This document shows positions 8,606-18,768 of a stretch of 43,158 bases of DNA, piece after piece. This stretch comes from an uncultured SAR86 cluster bacterium. GTDB taxonomy: Bacteria; Pseudomonadota; Gammaproteobacteria; Magnimaribacterales; AG-339-G14. A program made the translations under genes and the position numbers. The DNA lies in NCBI GenBank assembly GCA_902625415.1, contig CACOBG010000006.1, forward strand, positions 64,496 through 107,653, given 5' to 3'. The notes under the pieces were generated by a model that was not told the origin of the DNA, did not search any database, and saw only the letters and a program-made list of their open reading frames with translations. Each line of letters starts with the position of its first letter. Position 1 is the stretch's first letter.

Positions 8606-9505
8606 ATGAGTGATTCGGATAGGCAAATTCTTGATGCCTTTATCGATAATATCTGGATTGAAAAGGGATTGAGTCAAAATACATTAGACTCATATAGAAG
8701 TGATCTTGAGCAATTTTCCTCATGGCTTGAAAAAAATAACCTTAGTTATATAAAAACTTCTAAAAAAGAAATCCTATCTTATTTGTCTTTTCTTTTTCAA
8801 AAAGGGTTAGGAAGTAAAACAGTTGCCAGAAAACTTTCTTCATTAAAATCTTTCTTCCGCTATTTGGTCTTTAAATCCATTATTCCAAATGATCCCTCAA
8901 GCGAGGTAGAAACGCCAAAATTATTAAAGTCCATTCCCAAATCCATTTCAGAAAAAGAAGTAGAAGCATTGTTAGCTGCACCTGATGAAAAGACAGATAT
9001 CGGACTTAGAGATAAAACTATGATTGAGACTTTATATTCTTGTGGGTTGAGAATATCAGAATTAACAAATTTAGAATTGTTAAATATTAACTTGCGCCAA
9101 GGAGTGATCAGAGTAATTGGAAAAGGCCAAAAAGAAAGATTAGTTCCAATGGGCGATCAGCTTATTGGTCTATTAGAAGTGTACATTTCCTCTTCAAGGA
9201 AAAATCTTCTCAATAAAAGACACTCTGACTTTTTATTTTTATCAACAAGAGGACAAAGAATGACTCGGCAATCCTTTTGGCATAGGATAAAACACTATTG
9301 TTTGGCCTCAGGTTTTGAGCCAGATAAAATTTCACCGCACGTACTTAGACATGCTTTTGCAACCCACCTTTTAAATAATGGAGCTGACTTAAGAGTGGTA
9401 CAACTTTTACTCGGACATAGCGACTTAAATACAACGCAAATTTACACTGAGGTTGCTAGACAACGACTGAAAAGACTTCATACTGAGCACCACCCACGAG
9501 GCTAG
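8606..9505 (+). CDS. xerD: Tyrosine recombinase XerD
   Basis: Works with XerC at dif to resolve chromosome dimers under FtsK control. All catalytic residues are present: R149 (CGLRISEL), K173 (GKGQKER), H245 and R248 (HVLRHAFATHLL), H271 (LGHSDL), Y280 (TQIYTEV). The spacing matches E. coli XerD. The C-terminus ending HHPRG and the adjacent dsbC favour XerD over XerC. 299 residues. Co-directional with rplS after 7 bases, and followed by dsbC after 3 bases. Confidence 0.94.
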   Translation: MSDSDRQILDAFIDNIWIEKGLSQNTLDSYRSDLEQFSSWLEKNNLSYIKTSKKEILSYLSFLFQKGLGSKTVARKLSSLKSFFRYLVFKSIIPNDPSSEVETPKLLKSIPKSISEKEVEALLAAPDEKTDIGLRDKTMIETLYSCGLRISELTNLELLNINLRQGVIRVIGKGQKERLVPMGDQLIGLLEVYISSSRKNLLNKRHSDFLFLSTRGQRMTRQSFWHRIKHYCLASGFEPDKISPHVLRHAFATHLLNNGADLRVVQLLLGHSDLNTTQIYTEVARQRLKRLHTEHHPRG

Positions 9506-9508
9506 GAT

Positions 9509-10219
9509 ATGATTTTTTTTAGGTTTATTGTTTTGTTATTTTCTTTGGAGAGTTTTGTTTTAGATAAAGACGAAATAAAAGCTAAATTAAATGAAATTGT
9601 TCCTGACCAGATATCGGTAGATACAGTTGAAGATACTTATTCCCCAAGCTTTTTTTCGGTCGAATTATCTGACGGATCTTTGTTTTATGTAACAGCAGAT
9701 GGTGAATTCATCATCAATGGCGATCTTTATCAAATCGAAAAAAACTCTTTGATAAATTTTTCAGACATGCGAGATTCTAAGAAAAGAATTAATAGAATAC
9801 TTGAAATAAATCCAAGTGAGTTTATTACTTTTGAGCCTAAGGAAAAGAAAACAGACATCTATGTTTTTACTGATGTTGATTGTGGATATTGTAGAAAATT
9901 GCATTCTGAAATCACAAACTATCTGGAAAAGGGCATACAAGTTAATTATTTAGCATATCCAAGAGAAGGTTTGGAAAGTGAGACTTATCAAAAAATGAAG
10001 ACTGCCTGGTGTTCGAACGATCCTCAAGTAAGTTTGACGACTTTAAAACTTGGAAAAACTATCAAAAGCGATGATTGCACTAAAAAAATTGTTTCAAAAC
10101 ATTATAATTTAGCCAAAGAATTTAATGCCCGAGGAACTCCTACTATAATTCTTGAGAATGGTTTCTTATTAGCAGGTTATCACTCTGCTGAGGAGATATT
10201 GAATTTTTTAAAAAAATAA
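9509..10219 (+). CDS. dsbC: Thiol:disulfide interchange protein DsbC
   Basis: Periplasmic disulfide isomerase. The N-terminal hydrophobic stretch ([18 protein letters not shown]) acts as a signal peptide, although no clear AXA cleavage site is visible. A DsbC dimerisation domain follows (about 20-100), then a thioredoxin fold with the CGYC active site at residues 125-128. C168 and C190 probably form the structural disulfide seen in E. coli DsbC. 236 residues. The xerD-dsbC pair is conserved in Gammaproteobacteria. It lies 2 bases before alaC. Confidence 0.92.
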   Translation: MIFFRFIVLLFSLESFVLDKDEIKAKLNEIVPDQISVDTVEDTYSPSFFSVELSDGSLFYVTADGEFIINGDLYQIEKNSLINFSDMRDSKKRINRILEINPSEFITFEPKEKKTDIYVFTDVDCGYCRKLHSEITNYLEKGIQVNYLAYPREGLESETYQKMKTAWCSNDPQVSLTTLKLGKTIKSDDCTKKIVSKHYNLAKEFNARGTPTIILENGFLLAGYHSAEEILNFLKK

Positions 10220-10221
10220 CT

Positions 10222-11400
10222 ATGGATAAAAACTTTTCTTCAATAGATCGACTACCTCCTTATGTTTTCGAGGAAATTGGCCAACTTAAAATGGCAGCTC
10301 GAAGAAGGGGCGAGGATATTATTGATTTTGGAATGGGAAATCCCGACGGCGCAACTCCTGATTTTATTGTCGAGAAGCTTAAAGAAGTTGTCATGCGACC
10401 CGATACCCATCGGTACTCTCAATCAAAAGGTATACCTAAATTAAGACAGGCTATAACCGATTGGTATGCTAGAAAATTTGATGTTGTATTGGATCCCGAA
10501 GAAGAGGCAATAGCCACTCTTGGTTCTAAAGAAGGCTTGAGTCATTTAGCCATTGCCACAATGGATAAAGGAGACGTAATTTTGGTACCAAATCCAGCTT
10601 ATCCAATACATCCTTTTGGTTTTGTAATTGCTGGAGCGGATATTCACCATGTACCAATCGGACCAGGCATTGATTTCTTTAAAAGTTTAAAAGATGCAAT
10701 AAAAAATTCTTTTCCAAAACCTAAAATGTTGCTAATTAATTTTCCAAGCAACCCAACAACGAGTTGTGTAGATTTAGATTTTTTTAAAGAAGTTATCGCC
10801 ATTGCTAAAGAGCATAACATTTGGGTTGTTCATGACTTAGCTTATGCCGATCTTTGTTTTGATGGTTATGAAGCTCCTTCAATTCTTCAAGTAGAAGGGG
10901 CAAAAGATATAGCTGTTGAGTTTTATACTCTTTCAAAAAGCTACAATATGCCAGGATGGCGTTTAGGATTTTGTTGTGGCAACAAAGAACTTATAGCTGC
11001 ATTAGCAAGATTAAAATCTTATTTTGATTACGGTCACTTCACACCCATTCAGGTAGCTGGAATAGAAGCTTTGAATAATGGCGATAAAGAAGTAGAAAAG
11101 ATTTGCCAAACTTATAAATCTCGAAGGGATGTACTTTGTGATGGCTTAAATTCATTTGGTTGGAGCATTGAAAAACCCAAAGCAACTATGTTTGTTTGGG
11201 CAAGAATTCCTGAATCGTTTGAAATGAAGTCTATGGAATTTTCTAGATTCTTATTGGAAAAGGCTAAAGTTGCCGTTTCTCCAGGTCTGGGTTTTGGAGA
11301 GTATGGAGATGACTTTGTTAGATTTTCTTTGATTGAAAATGAACAAAGAACGAACCAGGCAGTCAGAGGTATAAAAAAAGCCTTCAAAGAGTATCTGTAA
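10222..11400 (+). CDS. alaC: Glutamate-pyruvate aminotransferase AlaC-type
   Basis: PLP-dependent class I/II aminotransferase that makes alanine from pyruvate and glutamate. Similarity to E. coli AlaC is strong along the length: IDRLPPYVF near the start, [25 protein letters not shown] (22-46), [16 protein letters not shown] and [15 protein letters not shown] with the PLP lysine K239. 392 residues. It sits between dsbC and hom, where some gammaproteobacteria have no such gene, giving a small amino-acid biosynthesis block. Its stop overlaps the hom start by one base (TAATG). Confidence 0.88.
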   Translation: MDKNFSSIDRLPPYVFEEIGQLKMAARRRGEDIIDFGMGNPDGATPDFIVEKLKEVVMRPDTHRYSQSKGIPKLRQAITDWYARKFDVVLDPEEEAIATLGSKEGLSHLAIATMDKGDVILVPNPAYPIHPFGFVIAGADIHHVPIGPGIDFFKSLKDAIKNSFPKPKMLLINFPSNPTTSCVDLDFFKEVIAIAKEHNIWVVHDLAYADLCFDGYEAPSILQVEGAKDIAVEFYTLSKSYNMPGWRLGFCCGNKELIAALARLKSYFDYGHFTPIQVAGIEALNNGDKEVEKICQTYKSRRDVLCDGLNSFGWSIEKPKATMFVWARIPESFEMKSMEFSRFLLEKAKVAVSPGLGFGEYGDDFVRFSLIENEQRTNQAVRGIKKAFKEYL

Positions 11401-12668
11401 TGAAAAATTTAAAAATAGGTTTATGCGGCACTGGAAATGTCGGTTCAGCTTTTATTGAAAGTATCCTTTCTTCGGAATCTCTTATAAATCAAAATTATGG
11501 TTTGAACATTTCAATATCTTTGATTGGCGCAAGAAAAGGCAAGGTAGCCGGTGTCTCTGATATTTCAGTTATTAGTGATATTCAAGAAGTATCCAAGTCA
11601 GATGATGTTGATGTTGTTGTGGAGTTGATTGGCGGAGTTGAAGATGCTTACAAACTAGCTATTTCAGCACTTAAAAACAAAAAACATTTTGTCACGGCAA
11701 ATAAAGCTCTCATTGCTGCTCATTCAAAAGAACTTTTTGAATTGGCAAAGGAAAATAAGGTTCACATCGGTTTTGAGGCTTCCGTAGCTGGTGGTATCCC
11801 AATCATTAGAACCATTAGAGATGGATTAATTAGCAATCAGATAAATTCCTTTGCAGGAATATTAAACGGTACTTCCAATTTTATTTTTTCTAAAATGGCT
11901 GACGAAAAGTTTTCTTTTGATGCTGCATTGACTTTGGCTCAAAAGGAAGGGTTTGCTGAACCTGACCCTAGTTTTGATATTTCCGGTCAAGATGCTGCAC
12001 AAAAAACAAGTATCCTAGCGACACTTTCCTTCTTTCAAAACTCCTCAATGGAAAATGTTTATTTCGAAGGAATCGAAAAAATTTCTCCCGATGACATAGA
12101 TTATGGCAAGCAATTAAATTTTGTTTTGAAGCCTTTATCGGTTGGCATACAAAACAAAGACCAGATTACTCTTGGTAGTTTTCCTGCTTTTGTAAAAACA
12201 GATTCGCTTTTAGCTTCAATCCAAAATGAAAATAACGCAGTGCTTGTAAATGCTGAAAATGTTGGTGGCACAATGTACTCCGGACCAGGTGCAGGAGCCA
12301 AGCCAACTGCCAATTCGGTCTTATCAGATGTTATTGATATAGCACGAGGAAAAATTTTTGATTATGGAAAATTTGTAGAACAAAACCTTTCTTCGAGCTT
12401 TGATAATTTCTCCTGTGATCGTTACCTAAAACTTCAAGTAAATGACAAACCCGGAGTAGTCGCAAAAATTTCTACTTTGTTGGCGAACAACGATCTCTCA
12501 ATTGATAATCTTATTCAAAAGGAATTAGAGAGAAGTGACGATCAAATACCCTTGGTTATTGTACTGAGTAACTCTGATGAAACTACTATCCAAGAGACCA
12601 TCACAGAATTAGAAGCTTTAGATGAGGTTTCAGGACCATTAACTCATATTAGGATTCTAGATATCTAA
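11400..12668 (+). CDS. hom: Homoserine dehydrogenase
   Basis: Reduces aspartate semialdehyde to homoserine in the threonine/methionine pathway. A GxGxxG nucleotide-binding motif lies at residues 10-15 (GTGNVG). The catalytic domain shows TANKALIAAHS, FEASVAGGIPIIRTIRDGL and ILNGTSNFI, with GFAEPDPSFDISGQDAAQK further on. A C-terminal ACT domain (about 340-422, VNDKPGVVAKISTLLANN) suggests amino-acid feedback control. It is a monofunctional 422-residue enzyme without an aspartokinase domain, and is followed by thrC after 1 base. Confidence 0.95.
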   Translation: MKNLKIGLCGTGNVGSAFIESILSSESLINQNYGLNISISLIGARKGKVAGVSDISVISDIQEVSKSDDVDVVVELIGGVEDAYKLAISALKNKKHFVTANKALIAAHSKELFELAKENKVHIGFEASVAGGIPIIRTIRDGLISNQINSFAGILNGTSNFIFSKMADEKFSFDAALTLAQKEGFAEPDPSFDISGQDAAQKTSILATLSFFQNSSMENVYFEGIEKISPDDIDYGKQLNFVLKPLSVGIQNKDQITLGSFPAFVKTDSLLASIQNENNAVLVNAENVGGTMYSGPGAGAKPTANSVLSDVIDIARGKIFDYGKFVEQNLSSSFDNFSCDRYLKLQVNDKPGVVAKISTLLANNDLSIDNLIQKELERSDDQIPLVIVLSNSDETTIQETITELEALDEVSGPLTHIRILDI

Positions 12669-12669
12669 A

Positions 12670-14055
12670 ATGAAATACTTCAGCACTAGAGGAAATTCAG
12701 AAGCACTAAACTTTATTGATGTGCTTACATCAGGTACTGCAAAAGACGGTGGATTATATGTGCCAGAAAATTTTCCAAAGTTTTCTAAAGAAGAAATCGC
12801 TGATTTTGAAACTGCAAGCTATCAAGATCTGGCTTCGCATCTTTTGTATCCATACGTTGAAGGTTTTTTATCAAAAGATGACTTTGAGCAAGTTGTAAAA
12901 AATGCTTATGAGTCTTTTACTATTCCTGAAGTTGTAAAGTTAGTTGAAACAAAAAACATTGGCTATGTCCTTGAATTATTTCATGGTCCTACTTTTGCAT
13001 TCAAAGATGTGGCTATGCAATTGTTGGCGGCTTTATTAGATAAAGCTGCTGAAAAAACAGACAAGAAAATCGTTGTTCTTGGGGCTACTTCGGGCGATAC
13101 AGGCTCTGCTGCCATAGAAGCATGTAAAAAATTCGAAGACATAGATATTGCCATTTTATTTCCCCATCAGAAGATTTCTCCTGTGCAACAAAGACAAATG
13201 ACAACTTCAAATGCAAAAAATGTATTTCCTTTGGCAGTGAAGGGCGATTTTGATGATTGTCAAAATTACGTAAAAAAAATGTTCATAGAAAACAATAATG
13301 AAGAGGTAAAGTTTGTATCAATCAATTCAATTAATTGGACAAGAATCATGGCACAAAGCGTCTATTTTTTTTCCACTAAACTTCAACTAAAAAAAGACTA
13401 TATAGCTTCTATCCCTTCTGGAAACTTTGGACATGCGTATGCTGGTTGGACGGCAAAAAATATGGGTCTTTCATTTAAAGGAATCAATATTGCAACCAAC
13501 AAGAATGACGTTTTACACAGACTTTTCTCTGACGATGTATATCAAAAAAAAGAAACATCTGCTTCTCTTGCCCCATCTATGGACATTTCTGTAGCGAGTA
13601 ATTTTGAAAGATTATTATTTGAGATTTACAACAAAAATGGTACCAAGCTTAGCGATACTTTCTCATCATTTCCTGCAAAATCTATTGATTTCAATCAATC
13701 CGATGAAATCTGGCAAGAAGTGAAAGCTTTTTTTCAAAGCTCATCTTGTGATGATAAAAAAATTGTTGAAACAATTGTAAAAAGTTTTGAAACAGAAAAT
13801 ATTTTGTTTGACCCTCATACTGCAACAGCAATAAAGGGAAACAAAGATCTCAATCTTGACTTTTCAGAGGTTGTAACCTTTGCCACAGCACATCCAGCTA
13901 AATTTCCAGATGCAATAAATAAAGAATTAGATATTTTAGACGAAAATACTCCAAGCTCCTTGAAGGAAATTATGACTAAAGAAGAAACTTTTTCAGTGCT
14001 TGAAAATAATTTTGAGGACCTGAATAATTATCTTAATTCGGAGGTTCTTAATTAA
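12670..14055 (+). CDS. thrC: Threonine synthase
   Basis: PLP enzyme that converts O-phosphohomoserine to threonine. The N-terminus MKYFSTRGN is typical of the E. coli-type class. The PLP lysine is K112 in FHGPTFAFKDVAMQ; the phosphate-binding loop shows GATSGDTGSAA, and SINSINWTRIMAQ is present. 461 residues. It lies between hom and prfB with its stop abutting the prfB ATG, forming hom-thrC. No thrB is visible in the window, so homoserine kinase must be elsewhere. Confidence 0.95.
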   Translation: MKYFSTRGNSEALNFIDVLTSGTAKDGGLYVPENFPKFSKEEIADFETASYQDLASHLLYPYVEGFLSKDDFEQVVKNAYESFTIPEVVKLVETKNIGYVLELFHGPTFAFKDVAMQLLAALLDKAAEKTDKKIVVLGATSGDTGSAAIEACKKFEDIDIAILFPHQKISPVQQRQMTTSNAKNVFPLAVKGDFDDCQNYVKKMFIENNNEEVKFVSINSINWTRIMAQSVYFFSTKLQLKKDYIASIPSGNFGHAYAGWTAKNMGLSFKGINIATNKNDVLHRLFSDDVYQKKETSASLAPSMDISVASNFERLLFEIYNKNGTKLSDTFSSFPAKSIDFNQSDEIWQEVKAFFQSSSCDDKKIVETIVKSFETENILFDPHTATAIKGNKDLNLDFSEVVTFATAHPAKFPDAINKELDILDENTPSSLKEIMTKEETFSVLENNFEDLNNYLNSEVLN

Positions 14056-15145
14056 ATGGTTGAACTATCTTTAGGTGAAAGAATCAAAGTTGCTGCTAAG
14101 TCTCTAGCTGAGCTAAGGGGGTACCTTTGACTTTGAAGAAAAGAAAAAACGCTTAGACGAAATCAACACCAGACTTCAAGACCCTGAAGTTTGGTCCAAT
14201 CAAGAAGAAAGTCAGAAATTAGGCAAGGAAAAAGCTTCCTTAGAAAAACTCGTTGATTTGGTTGAGGGATTAAATAACTCTGTAGAAGATCTGAATGAAT
14301 TATTTGAGCTAAGCGAAGATGAATCAGAAGCAAACCAATTAAAAGAGGAGCTTTTTAATGTTGAAGAAAAAATTTCGGATTTGGAGTTCCGTAGAATGTT
14401 TTCAGGAAAGATGGATCAAGCAAACACTTATCTTGATATTCAGTCTGGTTCGGGGGGGACGGAAGCTCAGGATTGGGCAGAAATGCTTTTACGGATGTAT
14501 TTGAGATGGGGCGAAAACAAGGGTTTTAAAACCGAATTAATTGAAGTCTCTCCAGGAGAGGTTGCGGGAATTAAAAGTGCTACGATTAAATTTGAAGGTG
14601 AGTTTGCTTATGGTTGGCTTAGAACAGAATCAGGCGTTCATCGACTAGTAAGAAAATCTCCTTTCGATTCTGGAAATCGTCGCCATACCTCTTTTGCATC
14701 AATTTTTGTTTCACCAGAAGTAGATGATGATATTCAAATAGATTTAAATCCCGCAGACATTCGAATCGATACCTACCGAGCTAGTGGTGCAGGAGGCCAA
14801 CATGTCAATAAAACGGATTCGGCAGTGCGTTTGACTCATATGCCTTCAGGGGTCGTGGTGCAGTGCCAAACACAAAGATCGCAACATAAAAACAAAGATA
14901 GTGCGATGAAGCAGTTACGAGCAAAGCTCTTTGAGATAGAATTAAAAAAGCAACAGCAAGAAATGGAAAATTTAGAAGCATCAAAGGCAGATATTGGTTG
15001 GGGAAGTCAAATAAGGTCTTACGTATTAGATTCGGCAAGAATTAAAGACCTCAGAACAGGCATAGAGACAGGAAACTGCAATGATGTACTCGATGGAAAT
15101 TTAGATTTATTTATTGAAGCCAGTTTAAAGCAGGGAATTGAATAA
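14056..15145 (+). CDS. prfB: Peptide chain release factor RF2, with +1 programmed frameshift
   Basis: Recognises UGA and UAA stop codons and triggers peptide release. The gene is in two frames: 24 codons from ATG 14056 end at an in-frame TGA (14128-14130), and the +1 frame continues from GAC at 14129 to the stop at 15145, giving 362 residues after frameshifting. The second part has the anticodon-mimic SPF (RKSPFDSG), the catalytic GGQ ([18 protein letters not shown]) and the RF2 N-terminal coiled region. RF2 scarcity at UGA drives the shift, so expression is autoregulated. The stop overlaps the lysS ATG (TAATG). prfB-lysS is a conserved pair. Confidence 0.97.
14116..14131 (+). promoter_or_regulatory. 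RF2 autoregulatory +1 frameshift site
   Basis: The internal Shine-Dalgarno-like AGGGGG (14116-14121), a 3-base spacer TAC, and the slippery CTTTGAC (14125-14131) reproduce the E. coli prfB signal almost base for base. The ribosome slips from CTT to TTT at the TGA and continues with GAC. This is the documented mechanism for the family. Here it is read directly from the sequence. Confidence 0.97.
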
Positions 15146-16599
15146 TGTCTCAAGATAAAGAAGAAAATCATTTAATTGAGGAAAGGCGAAAAAAACTTGC
15201 TGAGCTAAGAGAAGTTAATAAGGCTTTTCCAAACGATTTTAAAAGAAAACATCTAGCTCAAGAATTAAAAAACGATTTTGATGAGTTTTCAAAAGAAGAA
15301 TTAGAAAAGAAAAAGGCAAAAGGAGTAGTTGCTGGACGCATCATGCTTAGAAGAATGATGGGTAAAGCAAGTTTTACAACCATTCAAGATTTTTCTGGAA
15401 GAATTCAGCTTTACATCAGAGCTGATGAAATTTCGAACTACGATGAATTTAAAAATTATGACTTAGGAGATATTGTCGGCGCAGAAGGAACAGTATTTAA
15501 AACCAACACCGGTGAACTTTCAATACATGTCAAAAAATTACAACTCTTAACCAAATCCTTGCGACCATTACCTGAAAAACACTTAGGTTTAACTGATACC
15601 GAGATACGTTATCGCAAACGTTATCTAGATTTATTGACCAATCCAGAAAGTTTAGAAGTCTTCAAAACCAGAGCAGAAATAATAAGCAACATTAGAGGTT
15701 TCTTGCTGGATGATGACTTTATCGAAGTTGAGACTCCTATGATGCATCCCATTCCAGGCGGAGCAACAGCAAGGCCTTTTGTTACGCATCATAACTCTTT
15801 GAATATGGATTTATTTTTAAGAGTTGCACCAGAATTATATTTGAAGAGATTGGTTGTTGGTGGATTTGAAAAAGTGTTTGAGATCAATAGAAATTTTAGA
15901 AATGAAGGACTTTCAACAAGACATAATCCAGAATTCACTATGTTGGAATTTTATACCGCCTATGTTGATAGCGATTTTCAAATAAAATTCATAGAAAAGA
16001 TGTTCAAAGCAATTACAAAATCGCTGTCTCATAAAACAAATATATTTAAAAAAGCTTTTCATAAATTGACTATGGATGAAGCAATATTGCAATTCACTTC
16101 TCTGAAGAAAAAAGACTTAAGTGATGCTAAGAAGCTCAAAGAATTTTGCAAGACAGAAAAAATAAAAACGGATACTAAGGCTTCATTAGCCATCATTAAA
16201 AATGAAATATTTGAAGCAAAGGTCGAAGAAAAACTTGTAGAGCCTACCTTTATTACTGAATATCCAATTGAAGTTTCACCTTTAGCGAGAGCTTCAACTG
16301 CAAATCCTGAAGTAGCAGAAAGATTTGAACTTTTTATAGACGGTAAAGAGATTGCTAATGGCTTTTCTGAGTTAAACGATCCTGAAGAACAAGCAGAACG
16401 TTTCAAAGATCAAGTCGCTAAAAAGGACTCAGGTGATAATGAAGCGATGCATTTTGATAAAGATTACATAGAAGCTCTAGAGCATGGGTTAGCACCATGT
16501 GCCGGAGTTGGTATTGGAATAGATCGATTAACCATGTTAATTACTGGTACCGAATCTATCCGAGATGTTTTATTATTTCCTCAACTAAAAAACAAATAA
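15145..16599 (+). CDS. lysS: Lysyl-tRNA synthetase, class II
   Basis: Charges tRNA-Lys. The 484-residue protein has the N-terminal OB-fold anticodon domain (VVAGRIMLRRMMGKASFTTIQD, about 56-77), class II motif 2 (FRNEGLSTRHNPEFTMLEFY) and motif 3 (GVGIGIDRLTMLITG, near the C-terminus, then SIRDVLLFPQ). It begins within the prfB stop codon, implying coupling. The neighbourhood is the usual prfB-lysS. An acyl-CoA dehydrogenase gene follows after 5 bases. Confidence 0.97.
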   Translation: MSQDKEENHLIEERRKKLAELREVNKAFPNDFKRKHLAQELKNDFDEFSKEELEKKKAKGVVAGRIMLRRMMGKASFTTIQDFSGRIQLYIRADEISNYDEFKNYDLGDIVGAEGTVFKTNTGELSIHVKKLQLLTKSLRPLPEKHLGLTDTEIRYRKRYLDLLTNPESLEVFKTRAEIISNIRGFLLDDDFIEVETPMMHPIPGGATARPFVTHHNSLNMDLFLRVAPELYLKRLVVGGFEKVFEINRNFRNEGLSTRHNPEFTMLEFYTAYVDSDFQIKFIEKMFKAITKSLSHKTNIFKKAFHKLTMDEAILQFTSLKKKDLSDAKKLKEFCKTEKIKTDTKASLAIIKNEIFEAKVEEKLVEPTFITEYPIEVSPLARASTANPEVAERFELFIDGKEIANGFSELNDPEEQAERFKDQVAKKDSGDNEAMHFDKDYIEALEHGLAPCAGVGIGIDRLTMLITGTESIRDVLLFPQLKNK

Positions 16600-16604
16600 G
16601 AATT

Positions 16605-17804
16605 ATGAGTAAAGATTGGACAAAAATAAGAGCAAAAGTAAAAGATTTCATTGAAAGTGAAATTTATCCTAAAGAAACTGAGTTAGCTAAGGGTACTCCC
16701 GAGGCACGAGAAATGCTTGTTTCGTTAATGCAATTGGCAAAGGACGAAAAAATCTGGGCACTAGGACACCCAGAAGATATCGGTGGAGGTGGAATGCCTT
16801 TTATGGAATACGTTTATGTAAATGAGGTCATTGGCAGATCTTCTTTTGCAATGGTGGCACTGGGTACACATTCTTTACAAGATTCAATAATGCTTCGAGA
16901 ATTTGCTTCTCCACACTGGCGCGATCAATATCTCGAACCATTAGTTCAAGGAGAAATCTTTCCAAGTTTTGGTATGACTGAGCCCGATGTTGCAAGTTCT
17001 GATCCTACCCAATTACAAACCACAGCTATCCTTGATAACGGTACGTGGAAAATAAACGGCACAAAATGGTTTACCACTGGAGCTGCTAGAGCCGCCTACA
17101 CTACAGTGATGTGTCGAACTGAATTGGATGCCCCTAGTCATGGCGCTTTCAGTATGATCATTGTGCCAACAGATAACCCGGGTTATAAAATTGTTCGAGA
17201 AACTCCTGTACTCGGCATTAATGGCGGGCACTACGAAGTTAAATACGACAACGTCGAAGTTCCTGAAGAAAATTTATTGGGTCCAAGGGGACAAGGCTTC
17301 ATCATCGCGCAAAGACGACTTGGACCAGGTAGAATTTTTCATTGTATGCGTTGGTTAGGCCAAGCTCAAAGAGCCTTTGACCTGCTTTGTGAAAGAATGC
17401 ATGAGAGAGAAACTTTTGGGACACCACTAACAAAAAAACAATTACTGCAAAAATTTGTTTTTGATAGTGCTTGTGAAATCCAAGCTTCTCGTCATTTGAC
17501 CCTTGATGCTGCTAAAAGAATTGACCAGGGAGATGATGCGAGAATTGAAATCGGTTTGATTAAAGTGGTTGGGGCAGAGATGCTACACAATGTCATAGAT
17601 CGAGCCATCCAAGTTCATGGCGCAAAAGGACTCACTGACGATACGCCATTAAGTTTGATGTATAGACATGCAAGAGAAGCGAGAATTTATGATGGTCCTG
17701 ATGAAGTTCATGTGCAATCCGTTGCCAGACGTATTCTCAAAAACTACGAAAATAATGGTCCTGGATGGGATTTTGGCGAGCGAGATGCATCTCTAGTATC
17801 TTAA
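16605..17804 (+). CDS. Acyl-CoA dehydrogenase, ACAD10/11-like
   Basis: FAD-dependent dehydrogenase of about 399 residues. Start chosen at ATG 16605, because upstream codons in this frame lie inside lysS and do not resemble the family. Motifs: FGMTEPDVASSD and WFTTGAARA (FAD/acyl-binding middle domain), RRLGPGRIFHCMRWLGQAQRAFDL, IQVHGAKGLTDDTPL and ARIYDGPDEVHVQSVARRIL near the C-terminus. The DGPDEVH signature, with Asp in place of the usual catalytic Glu of MCAD-type enzymes, is characteristic of the ACAD10/11 branch. It is followed after 1 base by a phosphotransferase gene, the domain fused to it in eukaryotic ACAD10/11. In that family the kinase-dehydrogenase pair handles 4-hydroxyacyl-CoAs; substrate here is inferred. 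Confidence 0.87.
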   Translation: MSKDWTKIRAKVKDFIESEIYPKETELAKGTPEAREMLVSLMQLAKDEKIWALGHPEDIGGGGMPFMEYVYVNEVIGRSSFAMVALGTHSLQDSIMLREFASPHWRDQYLEPLVQGEIFPSFGMTEPDVASSDPTQLQTTAILDNGTWKINGTKWFTTGAARAAYTTVMCRTELDAPSHGAFSMIIVPTDNPGYKIVRETPVLGINGGHYEVKYDNVEVPEENLLGPRGQGFIIAQRRLGPGRIFHCMRWLGQAQRAFDLLCERMHERETFGTPLTKKQLLQKFVFDSACEIQASRHLTLDAAKRIDQGDDARIEIGLIKVVGAEMLHNVIDRAIQVHGAKGLTDDTPLSLMYRHAREARIYDGPDEVHVQSVARRILKNYENNGPGWDFGERDASLVS

Positions 17805-17805
17805 G

Positions 17806-18768
17806 ATGTCAGACTTTCAGGAATTTTTAGAAAATTCTCTGCAGCAAAAAATTAAGCAACTTATTCCTCTCACTGGAGGAGCCTCTGCAGATATCAATCG
17901 TATTATTCTTGCTAATGAAGACGAACTGATCGTTAGAAGAACTCTGTCACAAGAAAAATCCGTGATGGCAATTCCAAAAATCTTAGAAGCAAAAATACAA
18001 AAAGTTGTTAAAAAAAATGGAGCTCCTGTACCAGCAATAATATTTGAGTTTTCTGAAGGCGAAGAAATAGGTGAGGGTTATGTGATGGAAGCAATTCCAG
18101 GAGAGACCATTCCTCGTAAAATTCTTAGGGATGAAAAATTTGCAACTGCTCGAGAAAAACTTCCTTTTGAAATTGGCAAGTCTCTAGCTAAGATACATCA
18201 AACACAATTAGATACTTTAAAAGCACTTGATCAAGTGACCTTTTCAGATTCTCTAAAAAAACTCTTTCAGGTATATCTAAGTTTTAACCAACCACAACCG
18301 GTCTTTGATTTAGCTTTCAAATGGCTAGAATCCCAGGAGATAACTGAATATGGAGATGTTTTAGTTCATGGCGATTTTCGCTTTGGTAACTTTATTATTT
18401 CCGAAGAAAATTTAGAATCAATTATTGACTGGGAGTTAGCTCACATAGGCAATCCTATGGAAGATTTGGGATGGCTCTGCGTTCGTTCTTGGCGCTTTGG
18501 CAATGTTGAAAAAAGAGTAGGCGGTCTAGGAGATATTAAAGATCTTATTGCCGGTTATGAATCCAATTCTGATATAAAAATTGACGAATCACAGCTAGAT
18601 ATTTGGCAGCTTTATGGTTCATTACGATGGGGAGTTATTTGTATGATGCAAACTTTTGCTCATCTAAGTGGAATGGTAAATTCAGTAGAAAAAGCAGCGA
18701 TTGGTAGAAGAGTATCCGAAACGGAATTTGATTTAATGAATATGATTAAACATAAAAATTTCTTATGA
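17806..18768 (+). CDS. Aminoglycoside-phosphotransferase-fold acyl-CoA kinase, ACAD10/11-type
   Basis: A 320-residue APH-fold kinase. The catalytic loop VHGDFRFGN (187-195) and the metal-binding IIDWE (206-210) are both present, as is the N-terminal nucleotide-loop-like LTGGASADIN (22-31). The HGDFRxGN/IDWELAHxGxPxEDL pattern is that of ACAD10/11 kinase domains and of LvaA-type 4-hydroxyacyl-CoA kinases, not of antibiotic resistance enzymes. It is coupled to the dehydrogenase 1 base upstream and overlaps the next gene by ATGA. Likely role is phosphorylation of a 4-hydroxyacyl-CoA (inference). Confidence 0.85.
   Translation: MSDFQEFLENSLQQKIKQLIPLTGGASADINRIILANEDELIVRRTLSQEKSVMAIPKILEAKIQKVVKKNGAPVPAIIFEFSEGEEIGEGYVMEAIPGETIPRKILRDEKFATAREKLPFEIGKSLAKIHQTQLDTLKALDQVTFSDSLKKLFQVYLSFNQPQPVFDLAFKWLESQEITEYGDVLVHGDFRFGNFIISEENLESIIDWELAHIGNPMEDLGWLCVRSWRFGNVEKRVGGLGDIKDLIAGYESNSDIKIDESQLDIWQLYGSLRWGVICMMQTFAHLSGMVNSVEKAAIGRRVSETEFDLMNMIKHKNFL

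Noticed and set aside
17806-18768. Antibiotic resistance (aminoglycoside phosphotransferase)
   Set aside because: The sequence signature and the adjoining ACAD gene place it with ACAD10/11-type acyl-CoA kinases.
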